Source of the DNA: Anaerolineales bacterium
GTDB lineage: Bacteria > Chloroflexota > Anaerolineae > 4572-78 > J111
NCBI GenBank assembly: GCA_015075185.1
Contig: JABTUW010000007.1
Location: 310,001 to 374,000, forward strand
Direction of reading: 5' to 3'
Length of the DNA: 64,000 nt
Both the position numbers and the translations under genes were made by a program. The notes beneath the pieces were generated by a model. The model was not told the origin of the DNA, did no database searches, and was given only the letters and a program-made list of their open reading frames with translations. Position 1 is the first letter of the stretch. Each line of letters opens with the position of its first letter. Positions 26,056-33,881 of this stretch are shown here, piece after piece.

Positions 26056-26508
26056 TTAAGACTCATCCGTTGGGGCCGCGCCTTTGGCCTGCTTACGGGC
26101 GGCCCGCTCATAAGCCTCAGCCAGTAAGGACCGCACGGTTTGGAACGTAGCCGCGCCGGGGTTGAGCACACAGACCCACGACTGCGGGGCGTAGACAGGG
26201 TGGGGGAGTAATTGATCCAGGGCGGTGAAGTCATGGCCGGTGTCCACAACACCGTCTGGACCGAGATGGGGCTGTGTGGAGCCAAACAAGGAATGGTAGG
26301 TCGCCCTGCTGACGCCGATGTTCAGGCGGAAGACGGAGGGACGGTCCAGATGGGAGACGCGGTCATACTCATTGTCTTCCGTCGCCAGCGTGGCGAACGG
26401 GAACATGCGCTCAGAACCGTAGAAAAAGAAGGTATAACCCATGGCGGTGGAAGTTTCGACGCCGGCAAACGTGTCAATAATGTACTGGGTAATTGCTGCT
26501 TCGTCCAT
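26056..26508 (-). CDS. DUF6194-family protein
   Basis: 150 residues, without signal peptide or membrane helix. The blocks TFFFYGSERMFPFATLAT, YDRVSHLDRPSVFRLNIGVS and the C-terminal YAPQSWVCVLNPGAATF are those I recall for the DUF6194 family, whose function is unknown. The ATG at 26508 is preceded by GGAG. The last residues are Ala/Lys-rich and variable. It lies 37 bases after the pentapeptide-repeat gene, so the two may be co-transcribed. Confidence 0.72.
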   Translation of the reverse strand: MDEAAITQYIIDTFAGVETSTAMGYTFFFYGSERMFPFATLATEDNEYDRVSHLDRPSVFRLNIGVSRATYHSLFGSTQPHLGPDGVVDTGHDFTALDQLLPHPVYAPQSWVCVLNPGAATFQTVRSLLAEAYERAARKQAKGAAPTDES

Positions 26509-26545
26509 AGGTGTAACTCCTTATTGTACTGCTTGTTAGTCATTT

Positions 26546-27367
26546 TCAACGGCTTACGACCCTTGTTGCCCCGGCGTCTTCGGGATCGAACTCGTCTGGC
26601 CAGATCGTTGCTTGAGTGTAGACGGCTCCCAGCAGATTTGCTTCATCCAGCTTTGCCCATTTTAGATTCACTCCGCCTAAGTACGCCTCTTCTAAACTGG
26701 CTCCGATCAGATCAACGCCAATTAAATGCGCCTCTTCCAAGTTCGTCCCAATGAGTTTAGCGCCCCTCAAATTAGCCCCGGTCAAATCAGTTTTACTCAA
26801 ATCAGCCCGGCTCAAATTCGCCTGGCTCAAGTTGATTCCGTGCAAATCCAACCCGGCTAATTTTAAGCCGACCAAATAAGTGCCTTGCAAGCTGGCATCA
26901 TTGAAATCAACAGTCCCCAGTTTGATTTTAGTTAAGTCCAGCCCATCAAAATTAAGGCCGCTCAATTCCGCTTCATTGAAATGAGTGGTTTCGTTAATCT
27001 TCGCCTGGCTTAGATTCGTCTGTTTGAGACAGGCTCTTTCCAAATTGGCCTTCAGCAGGTTGGCCTCATTCAAATTAGCATCAACAAGCCGGGCTTTTTG
27101 CAAATTTGCCCGGCTTAAATTGGCCCGTCGCAAATTGACCCCGGTTAAATCGGCTCCAGTTAAGCTGGCCCGATACAAATTGGTGCGATACAAGTTGCTT
27201 CCGCGTAAATTCGCCTGGTTCAAATCCAGGCGGCTCAAGTTCACCCCACTCAAATCCAGGCGGCTCAGGTCAATGCTTAAACCGCTCTGCCGGGCTGAGG
27301 TTATGCGCTGCACGACCTCTCTTCGGGTTAGTTTTTCCAATCCGTCCTCATGTTTGATGGCAAGCAC
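26546..27367 (-). CDS. pentapeptide-repeat protein
   Basis: 273 residues, dominated by about 40 A(D/N)LXX pentapeptides (for example LSRANLQKARLVDANLNEANL) that form a right-handed quadrilateral beta-helix. The first 35 residues (LTRREVVQRITSARQ) form a short helical cap. Such proteins can mimic DNA (gyrase protection) or act as scaffolds; nothing here decides. The start is GTG at 27367 with no convincing ribosome-binding site, so the N-terminus is uncertain. Confidence 0.88.
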   Translation of the reverse strand: MLAIKHEDGLEKLTRREVVQRITSARQSGLSIDLSRLDLSGVNLSRLDLNQANLRGSNLYRTNLYRASLTGADLTGVNLRRANLSRANLQKARLVDANLNEANLLKANLERACLKQTNLSQAKINETTHFNEAELSGLNFDGLDLTKIKLGTVDFNDASLQGTYLVGLKLAGLDLHGINLSQANLSRADLSKTDLTGANLRGAKLIGTNLEEAHLIGVDLIGASLEEAYLGGVNLKWAKLDEANLLGAVYTQATIWPDEFDPEDAGATRVVSR

Positions 27368-27410
27368 CGAGATGCTTCACGATCATCGGGCTAACGCCCG
27401 TGACATATAC

Positions 27411-27683
27411 TTATTCCCCCGTTCCCAACGCTTCGATCACGGCTTTAGGGTTTTTAGCAGCCACTTGTAACAAGGCCCTGGCTGGCCCCTCCGGTTTTCG
27501 TCGGCCTTGCTCCCGGTTTTGCAACGTGCCGACACTGACACCAATCATATAGGCAAACTCGCGTTGCGATTTATGAAACTGTTCCCGAATGGCCTTTATA
27601 TCGAATGGACTAAATTCAAACTCGCGCCCCGGTACGAGTTCACCTCGTTTGATCCGCCCCGCTTGTTTAATACTTTCCACCAA
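27411..27683 (-). CDS. NadS/HigA-type helix-turn-helix antitoxin-like regulator
   Basis: About 90 residues. The C-terminal half has an XRE-type HTH (FHKSQREFAYMIGVSVGTLQNREQGRRKPEGPARALL) followed by VAAKNPKAVIEAL, typical of NadS-type antitoxins of RelE/HigB modules. Such antitoxins bind their own promoter and neutralise an mRNA interferase usually encoded just upstream. Here the upstream neighbour is a SemiSWEET gene and no toxin is visible. The start is uncertain: TTG 27683 or GTG 27680, with no ATG in frame. Confidence 0.78.
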   Translation of the reverse strand: MVESIKQAGRIKRGELVPGREFEFSPFDIKAIREQFHKSQREFAYMIGVSVGTLQNREQGRRKPEGPARALLQVAAKNPKAVIEALGTGE

Positions 27684-27693
27684 ATTGGCCGCA

Positions 27694-28314
27694 TCAATCC
27701 TGCCTAATTGGCGAAGGTATTAAAGCTTCTTGTCTTTGAATTTTTGCCTGACGCGCCAGTTTTAAGGCCACAATCAGCCCGCTCGTCATCGCCTGAAAAA
27801 AGGCAGAGACCATAATTGAAACATCCTGCTGGAGAAACGAGTAGGTTAGCCAGATCAGCCCCTCGATCGTCGAGATCAACCACGTTCCCAGGGATAAATC
27901 GGTCAGGTCACTTTCTTTGTAAGCCAGCCACACTTGAGGAATATTCGCGACCAAAACGCTGATGGCCAGGACCAGGCCCAGTCCGTTTTTGCCGGCGACG
28001 ACCCCGGCCAGAAGTAGAACAGCCAACCAAATGGGGGCGACTTTGAACTCCTTCACCTGGCGACCAAAGCGCAAGGCAAACAAAGTGATCAGGGCGAAGA
28101 TGAAACCGGTTAAGCCGCTGGCAAGACTAAAGTAGAATTGGTCAGTCAAGACCCCATAAGCAACCCAACTAAAACTACAGATGGCGCTGGTCGCGGCGGT
28201 ATCCACGGAAACGCCAAAGGCTTCCTGGGCACGCAACAGCCTGACGAGTTGCGGCATCGCTCGGAACAACCCGATGATTGTTCCGAACGTGCCGAGGATA
28301 GAAGACATGTTCAT
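27694..28314 (-). CDS. tandem SemiSWEET/PQ-loop membrane protein
   Basis: 206 residues with six to seven hydrophobic segments in two homologous halves. Each half has a PQ motif: MPQLVRLLRAQEAFGVSV in the first and IPQVWLAYKESDLTDLSL in the second. Each PQ is followed by a helix with a W-x-Y/T-Y end (FSWVAYG, LIWLTYS). Bacterial SemiSWEETs are normally single three-helix units of about 90 residues that dimerise to transport sugars; this one is a fused pair. ATG 28314 is used; another ATG lies two codons on. The stop is 11 bases before the NadS-like start. Confidence 0.78.
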   Translation of the reverse strand: MNMSSILGTFGTIIGLFRAMPQLVRLLRAQEAFGVSVDTAATSAICSFSWVAYGVLTDQFYFSLASGLTGFIFALITLFALRFGRQVKEFKVAPIWLAVLLLAGVVAGKNGLGLVLAISVLVANIPQVWLAYKESDLTDLSLGTWLISTIEGLIWLTYSFLQQDVSIMVSAFFQAMTSGLIVALKLARQAKIQRQEALIPSPIRQD

Positions 28315-28546
28315 TTTTTACGCTTTCGTATTGTCATAATCGAATTCCATCTTTAGGCTTCGAGCAGGCTAACTTTGAATTAGCAGAACTCCCGAATATT
28401 GGATTTGCGGGCATCCCGATAACATCCTACCTCTCTCTTGAGACGCAATTTTATCGGGATGGGGTAACGTGGCAGCCTACCTTCTGGCCTTAAAAGGAAA
28501 TCAGGAGGGGATTGTCGGAATCGCAGACCGGCGGCAGCTTCGAACT

Positions 28547-29716
28547 TCAGCCGCCGTCCATCTGGACAATGATCGCGGTGATGTTATCGTGGCCGCCGGC
28601 GCGTTTGGCTGCTTCAATTAAGGCTTTGCAGGCGGCGGCGGGGTCGGGCTGGCTGCGGCTGATGGTTAAAATTTCTTCGTCGGTGATCATGCCGCTCAAA
28701 CCGTCGGAACAGAGCAGCAGCCGGTCGCCGGGCTGGAGGTCCACGTGATAGAGGCCCATTTCCATGTCCGGCTTGTCGCCGATGGTGCTGTAGATGACAT
28801 TTTTCTGCTTGTGGGTGCGCGCCTCTTCGCGAGTGAGCTGGCCGATTTGCACCAGCCGCTCCACCAGCGAGTGGTCCACGCTGATCTGCTGGATTCCGGT
28901 GCTGTTGATTTGGTAGGCCCGGCTGTCGCCGACATTGGCGATGTGGGCCTGCCCGGCGGCCACCAGGGCCATGACCAGGGTCGAACCCATTTTTTTCTCT
29001 TCGGTGCGGCTGCCCTGGTTGTCCAAAACCGTCTGGTTGGCGGTCATCACGGCGTTGGTGAGCCAGTCGTCAAAAGAAACAGCCGTGGTGGTCGGGGTAT
29101 GGCTGACAAAATGCTCCTGGATGGCCTTAACGGTTAAATCGCTGGCGACCTCGCCGGCATCGTGGCCGCCCATGCCGTCGGCCACCACGTACAGGCCGCA
29201 GGGCAGGTCGGCTTCGACCATGAGCATGTTGTCTTCGTTCAGTTCACGCCGCAAGCCGGTGTCGCTTAAACCGGCAATGCGCCAGCCGATGTTCGCCGGG
29301 CGCGGGCCGGACGCGGGCAGGGTTTCCGGCTCTCGCTCGGCCTTGATCAGGCGGATGCCCGGCTCCGTTGCGCCTAAATCCTCGGCGGCAACGACGGGAG
29401 TTGTCTCGACGGTATCAACCAGGGACTCAGGCAGGGACGCCGCCGCTTCCGGCTCCGGTTTGACTTGAGGCTTTTTTCTCTGGCGCTGCTGGCTCAGGCG
29501 CAGGGTCAGCGGCAGCAGCACGGCTACGGCGATAAAGAGGAGAATGATGAGGGCGATGACGAGCATGAGAAACCAGCGGGTTGACTCCTGGCCTGGGCGG
29601 GCCGGTAAAGCCAGGAACGGCAGGCTGAGCAGCAGCGGGGGTGATGACGCCAACGTTTTGAGTTCAGGACGGGTGGCAGTTACTTTTCGCAAAACTTGGC
29701 TCAAACGATATTTCAT
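28547..29716 (-). CDS. membrane-anchored PP2C-type Ser/Thr phosphatase
   Basis: About 389 residues. A membrane helix (residues about 50-75, FLMLVIALIILLFIAVAVLL) and a basic/Pro-rich linker precede a complete PP2C domain. Metal-binding motifs are visible: LNEDNMLMV, YVVADGMGGHDAGEVAS, ANVGDSRAYQI, LLLCSDGLSGMI and GGHDNITAII. It should dephosphorylate targets of Hanks-type Ser/Thr kinases, though no kinase gene is in the window. The start is set at ATG 29716 after GAGGGG; the frame extends to 29749 without a site. Single gene, leftward. Confidence 0.88.
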   Translation of the reverse strand: MKYRLSQVLRKVTATRPELKTLASSPPLLLSLPFLALPARPGQESTRWFLMLVIALIILLFIAVAVLLPLTLRLSQQRQRKKPQVKPEPEAAASLPESLVDTVETTPVVAAEDLGATEPGIRLIKAEREPETLPASGPRPANIGWRIAGLSDTGLRRELNEDNMLMVEADLPCGLYVVADGMGGHDAGEVASDLTVKAIQEHFVSHTPTTTAVSFDDWLTNAVMTANQTVLDNQGSRTEEKKMGSTLVMALVAAGQAHIANVGDSRAYQINSTGIQQISVDHSLVERLVQIGQLTREEARTHKQKNVIYSTIGDKPDMEMGLYHVDLQPGDRLLLCSDGLSGMITDEEILTISRSQPDPAAACKALIEAAKRAGGHDNITAIIVQMDGG

Positions 29717-29785
29717 AGTGAACGTTCCCCTCAAAGTGTCATGATTCAAGTCTCAAAACTTGTAGAGTCTAATCCCTGGCCCCCG

Positions 29786-30778
29786 TTAAAACACACGTCC
29801 GCCCCAGGTTTCGCCATAAACACCTTCCAGTGCCGTTTCCGGGGCCGGGACCGGGCTGGCCGCGGCAAAGGCGACCGCTTCGTCTAACTCACCCTTGATG
29901 CTTGTTTCGACGTCTTGCAGGTCAGTTTCGCTGGCGGCAGACCATTGAAGCAAATAGCGGCGAAAGGTGGAGATGGGGTCGCGCTGCCGCCAGGCTTCAA
30001 CTTCGGCCTTAGCGCGATACAGCATCGGGTCGCCCTCGTAATGGCCGCGATAGCGGTAAGTTTTGCCTTCGATCAAGGTTGGCCCTTGACCGGAACGGGC
30101 GCGGTCGGCGGCCTGGCGGGTGGCTTCGAACACGGCCAGGACATCATTGCCATCCACAATGACTCCCGGAAAGGCGTAGCTGGCGGCCCGTTCGGCCAAA
30201 TCTTTGACCGGGGCCTGGGTGTGCTGCGGAGAGCCTTCGCCGTAAAGGTTATTCTCACAAAAAAAGATGACCGGCAATTTCCAGACACCGGCCAGGTTAA
30301 GGGCCTCGTGAAACGCGCCCTCGTTGGTCGCCCCATCGCCAAAAAAGGCCAAAGCGACCCGCGCCTCCCGGCGCTGTTGAAAGGCCAGCGCCGCGCCGAC
30401 GGCAATCGGAATGCCCCCGGCGACAATGCCATTCGCGCCCAAAATTCCCAGGTCAAAATCGGTCATGTGCAAGCTGCCCCCTTTGCCGCCGCAGTAGCCG
30501 GTGGTCCGGGCGGCCAGTTCAGCCATCATGTACCTGGCCTGGCCGCCTTTAGCGATCAAGTGGCCGTGGCCGCGGTGGGTGCTGGTAATCACATCCTGCG
30601 GTTGGAGGGCAGCGCAGGCGCCGACTGCCGTCGCTTCCTGGCCCACGCAGCTATGGATAAAGCCGGGAATCAAGCCAGCTCGCCGCTCGTTGATGGCTCG
30701 CAGCTCAAACTCGCGGATGGTGACCATTTTGCGGTAGAGATCTAGCAAAAAAGCGTCGTCGTATTTGGGTGTGGACAT
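29786..30778 (-). CDS. pdhA: 2-oxoacid dehydrogenase E1 alpha subunit (PdhA/AcoA type)
   Basis: 330 residues, normal for the alpha subunit of heterotetrameric E1. TPP/Mg motif AFFGDGATNEGAFHEALNLAGVWKLPVIFFCENN and the conserved HRGHGHLIAKG and KTYRYRGHYEGDP segments are present. It decarboxylates pyruvate, acetoin or a branched 2-oxoacid with TPP and needs a beta subunit and E2/E3. None is adjacent: the upstream neighbour is the STAND gene and the downstream neighbour the PP2C gene. The pyruvate specificity is inferred. Confidence 0.85.
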   Translation of the reverse strand: MSTPKYDDAFLLDLYRKMVTIREFELRAINERRAGLIPGFIHSCVGQEATAVGACAALQPQDVITSTHRGHGHLIAKGGQARYMMAELAARTTGYCGGKGGSLHMTDFDLGILGANGIVAGGIPIAVGAALAFQQRREARVALAFFGDGATNEGAFHEALNLAGVWKLPVIFFCENNLYGEGSPQHTQAPVKDLAERAASYAFPGVIVDGNDVLAVFEATRQAADRARSGQGPTLIEGKTYRYRGHYEGDPMLYRAKAEVEAWRQRDPISTFRRYLLQWSAASETDLQDVETSIKGELDEAVAFAAASPVPAPETALEGVYGETWGGRVF

Positions 30779-30909
30779 TGAGGGCCTTAAAAATTAACAA
30801 TTGACAATTGTCAACACACAATTGCCAATTAAAGCTGTGCATTAGTGTATCACAGGCTGAATGGCTTGGCAACACGCCCGGCGATTCTGATGAAATTTGA
30901 CAACCAAAT

Positions 30910-30982
30910 TCGGTAATGGTAGCGGCAACCCTTGCGGCCGCCCCAGGCGGGGGCAAGCCTCGCCGCTACCGTGGATTACCGA
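30910..30982. repeat. long imperfect hairpin repeat (GGTAGCGGCAACCC family)
   Basis: TCGGTAAT-GGTAGCGGC at 30910-30926 pairs with GCCGCTACC and ATTACCGA ending at 30982; the centre is GC-rich with CCCTTGC/GCAAG pairing. It lies in the 237-base gap between the STAND and pdhA genes. A CAATTG-rich simple repeat (about 30790-30830) is nearby. Confidence 0.6.
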
Positions 30983-31015
30983 TTTTGAAAATCAAATCTC
31001 TTTAAGACAGTTGTC

Positions 31016-33310
31016 CTACGGCAGGCGTTCCATCAATTCCCGCACCTGTTTTAGCTCCCACTGGGCGTTCATATTCGCCAGCAGATCAAAGGCTTCGTGG
31101 GCCAGGGCGGCGGCTCTTTTGAGGTGTCCCTGCGCTTCGTGGCAGAGAGCCAGGCCGAGTTTGGCCATGGCCACCACGCGGTGGTTGCCGTATTTACTGT
31201 GGGTGTCAAGATAGTGTTGAAAATGAGCGACTGCCTGCTCATGGTGGGCCAGGCCCAGTTCCGCAAATCCCAGCCAAACCTCAGACGAGGGATCGCGGTA
31301 GCTGGTTCCGGCCAAACAGGCTATGCTTTGGAGATAATAACCTTTGGCCTGCTCGTAATCGTGCGTATAGCGCGCCACGTGCCCGGCCGCCTGATAGGCG
31401 CGGTATTTGAAGAGCATGCCATGGGCGTTCTGCAGGGCCAGCTCCACATTTTTCTGAGCTTCGGCTAGGTGGTCCAGTTGCAGGGCTTTATAGGCGAAAT
31501 AGGTATGGCCGAGGGCAATGCCGTCGAGGAGGTTGATTTCCTCGGCCAGGTGCAGCCCCCGGCTGAGATACTGCTCGGTGGTATCATATTCGCCCCGCAG
31601 TAGATAGACAGAACCTAGCCCGTGGATCATGAACCAAACCTCGTCCTCACGCAGTTTCAATTCATGGGCGGCAGTCAGGGCGTACTCGCTGCACTTGAGG
31701 CGTTTGTCCGGGTGGCCCTGGTAGTAAACGGGATGGACAACCGCCTTGGCCAGGGCCAATACCTGGGACCAATTTCTATTTTCGTAAGCCCACTCGAGGG
31801 CGGCGACCAGATTGGGCAGCTCCTGGTGAATTTCGGCGTACTGCTCGGCGCTCCACGAGGCAAAATCCCAGAAATCCCGTCCGGCGGTTTTTTCGCTCCA
31901 GGCCGCATAGAAGGCGCAGAATTTGGCTCTGAGCGCGGCAATTTTTTCTGGATTAACCCCATTGTTGTGCAGGACATTCAGGGACAGGTCCACCCCCAAT
32001 TGGTGCCTGGCAAAAATCTGGGTTAGCGGATGTAACCAGTAGCGCTGCTGGCTGATATCCAGGGCTTCGCTGGCCTCCAGCAAGGACATGCCGACCAGCT
32101 CTTCAATCGCCTGGTAGAAATTGAAATCCTCCACCTGGGCCACCACCGAAAGCGCCGCCCGGCTGGCCGACGAGACAAACAAGGACATGACCAGCAAAAC
32201 CTGCCGCGCCTCGTCATCGAGTAATTTCCAGGCCTCGGCAAAGATGTAATCAAAGACCTCTTTGACCATCTGGCTGGCCCGATACAATTCATCCACTACC
32301 GTATGGAAGGGCAGCCCTTTTTGCTTGATCAGACCCAGGGAAAGCTCGACCGCTTTGGGATTGTTGCCGGCGGCGGCGGCCAGCCGCTGCAAGGTGTCGT
32401 CGTCGGCCCCGGCCACCACGTTCAGGCCAATGCGGTGGCTGTGGCGGCGAATGAGGGTCAGCGTTTCCTCATCCTTGAGGCCGTACAGGGGAATATCCCA
32501 CACCCGGCGAAGCTGCTTGTAACGGGTCGTTACCAGGGCCAGGCTTGGCTCCGGGATTTGTTCTAGAAATTTAACCAGGGCTAGGTCCGTGACTGTCTCC
32601 AGGTTGTCGGCCAGCAGCAAGGTGCGGTGGCTGCGCAGTAACTTGTCCACCGCGCCAATTTTTTGCTCGGGGGGAAGCTGGGCCAGGTGGGGGTAATCCA
32701 GCACGCGGGCAATCGTATCCAGCACGTGGTCCAGGCGCAGATTGAAATCGGCGTAATCGCGGGCGGACGTCCAAACGACGGCGTCAAAGGGCTTGGTGAT
32801 CGCCTGCTGCGGGCCGGGCAGGCAGCGATGGGCCACTTCGATAGCCAGGCTGGTCTTGCCGATGCCGCCCATGCCCTCAATGGAAGCGAGCGGCCAGCGC
32901 GACGTTTCGATCCATTCCAGCACGCGGGCGACTTCGGCCTCCCGGCCAATGAACTCGCCGTAGCGGGGCGGCAAATTGTGATAAACGGGAGGCGCGTCCC
33001 GTTCCGCAGCCGGCGCAGGGGGAAACAGTTTGTCCAGCATCGCTTCCGGGGCGGGATAGCCGCCCTGGGTTAAAAAACGCCGGCCCCAACTGCGGTCCAC
33101 CCGGCCATGCTGCTGGCAGTAGGCAGTTAAAAATTCCAAACGCTGCAAGTCGTTGGGAACATAGCCGCGCTTCCAGCGTTGAACGGTGTGCGGCGATACG
33201 TGGAGGAATTCACCAATTTCTTCCTCGACAATGCAAACTTTTTTGCCTTGCCGGTTGGCAACGCTGTCTATACCTTCTTTTAATAACTGCTTAAATTCTG
33301 AGTTGATCAT
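31016..33310 (-). CDS. STAND ATPase: HTH, NB-ARC and TPR protein
   Basis: 764 residues in three parts. Residues 1-60 hold an XRE-like HTH (VEEEIGEFLHVSPHTVQRWKRG). Residues about 118-330 hold an NB-ARC/AP-ATPase domain with IGREAEVARVLEW, Walker A GMGGIGKTS (near 148), Walker B-like LLLADNLE, ALVTTRYKQL and GNNPKAVELSLGLI. The C-terminal 350 residues are tetratricopeptide-like helices. Such proteins switch on nucleotide and ligand binding and act as regulators or in phage defence. It is alone on its strand with no effector gene beside it, so transcriptional regulation seems more likely. The ligand is unknown. Confidence 0.82.
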   Translation of the reverse strand: MINSEFKQLLKEGIDSVANRQGKKVCIVEEEIGEFLHVSPHTVQRWKRGYVPNDLQRLEFLTAYCQQHGRVDRSWGRRFLTQGGYPAPEAMLDKLFPPAPAAERDAPPVYHNLPPRYGEFIGREAEVARVLEWIETSRWPLASIEGMGGIGKTSLAIEVAHRCLPGPQQAITKPFDAVVWTSARDYADFNLRLDHVLDTIARVLDYPHLAQLPPEQKIGAVDKLLRSHRTLLLADNLETVTDLALVKFLEQIPEPSLALVTTRYKQLRRVWDIPLYGLKDEETLTLIRRHSHRIGLNVVAGADDDTLQRLAAAAGNNPKAVELSLGLIKQKGLPFHTVVDELYRASQMVKEVFDYIFAEAWKLLDDEARQVLLVMSLFVSSASRAALSVVAQVEDFNFYQAIEELVGMSLLEASEALDISQQRYWLHPLTQIFARHQLGVDLSLNVLHNNGVNPEKIAALRAKFCAFYAAWSEKTAGRDFWDFASWSAEQYAEIHQELPNLVAALEWAYENRNWSQVLALAKAVVHPVYYQGHPDKRLKCSEYALTAAHELKLREDEVWFMIHGLGSVYLLRGEYDTTEQYLSRGLHLAEEINLLDGIALGHTYFAYKALQLDHLAEAQKNVELALQNAHGMLFKYRAYQAAGHVARYTHDYEQAKGYYLQSIACLAGTSYRDPSSEVWLGFAELGLAHHEQAVAHFQHYLDTHSKYGNHRVVAMAKLGLALCHEAQGHLKRAAALAHEAFDLLANMNAQWELKQVRELMERLP

Positions 33311-33618
33311 AGGGTAGGCTTTCAGATCAGGTTTAGACTAACTATTTGTCTACGCTTACCGGGCGGAAAGCAAACTCCCAGGAACTCCGGTGAGTTCAGA
33401 GGGTTTTGATTTTTAGAGATACGGTAGCTCTATGGTAGCGGCCCATCGCACCCAAAGATAGTAGTCGAACTACAAAAAATCGTAAATTTAATTTTAACGA
33501 TAACCGGCGGAAAGAAAAAAATTTGCAGTAACTCTACAACAATTGGTAGGTGAGCGCCACTATACTATGGTTAAGAGTGGCAACAGTCTCTCCAGATGTA
33601 GAAAGGGCAGGGGGAAAA
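33311..33618. other. 308-base non-coding gap between divergent genes
   Basis: Contains the regulatory region of the STAND gene (leftward) and of the small membrane-protein gene (rightward). A possible -10 TATACT lies at 33561-33566 without a clear -35. ACCGGGCGGAAAG (about 33358-33370) and ACCGGCGGAAAG (about 33503-33514) form a spaced direct repeat. No RNA gene was recognised. Confidence 0.4.
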
Positions 33619-33747
33619 ATGATCCAGCTATCTTCCAGCGCCATATTTCTGCTCATTATCCTGGCCGTCCTGATTTTTCTGCTAGGGGTCAGTCTGCTGG
33701 CGGCCCATATAGTGGAAATTCGCCATTTCGGCGGTAAGGACTTTTAG
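33619..33747 (+). CDS. small single-pass membrane protein
   Basis: 42 codons. ATG 33619 follows a GGGGG tract. The peptide opens with MIQLSSSA, has one hydrophobic helix (IFLLIILAVLIFLLGVSLLA) and a short polar tail ending in HFGGKDF. It is followed by a strong terminator (33810-33842). No family recognised. It may be a real small protein because start, helix and terminator agree, but the coding evidence is short. Confidence 0.5.
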   Translation: MIQLSSSAIFLLIILAVLIFLLGVSLLAAHIVEIRHFGGKDF

Positions 33748-33809
33748 ACCCGAGGATATTCTACCCTGCTGAATTACCTTAAAAATTTGCAGTTTGCTGT
33801 GGAAACGAA

Positions 33810-33842
33810 AAGACGCTGAAGCATATGACGCTTCAGCGTCTT
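33810..33842. terminator. bidirectional terminator hairpin
   Basis: Perfect 13-base stem AAGACGCTGAAGC / GCTTCAGCGTCTT with a 7-base loop. It lies between the rightward small protein and the leftward M28 peptidase, with A-rich sequence on the left and T-rich on the right, so it can serve both. Confidence 0.85.
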
Positions 33843-33881
33843 GTTTGATATTTGCAGGAAACTATCCGGGCGACAGGGTGG

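Noticed and set aside
26546..27367. CRISPR-like or satellite repeat
   Set aside because: The regular spacing comes from pentapeptide codons in a coding frame, with no constant repeat and unique spacer pattern.
30785..30830. Transposon end from CAATTG repeats
   Set aside because: Only a low-complexity palindromic tract; no second end, target duplication or transposase is present.
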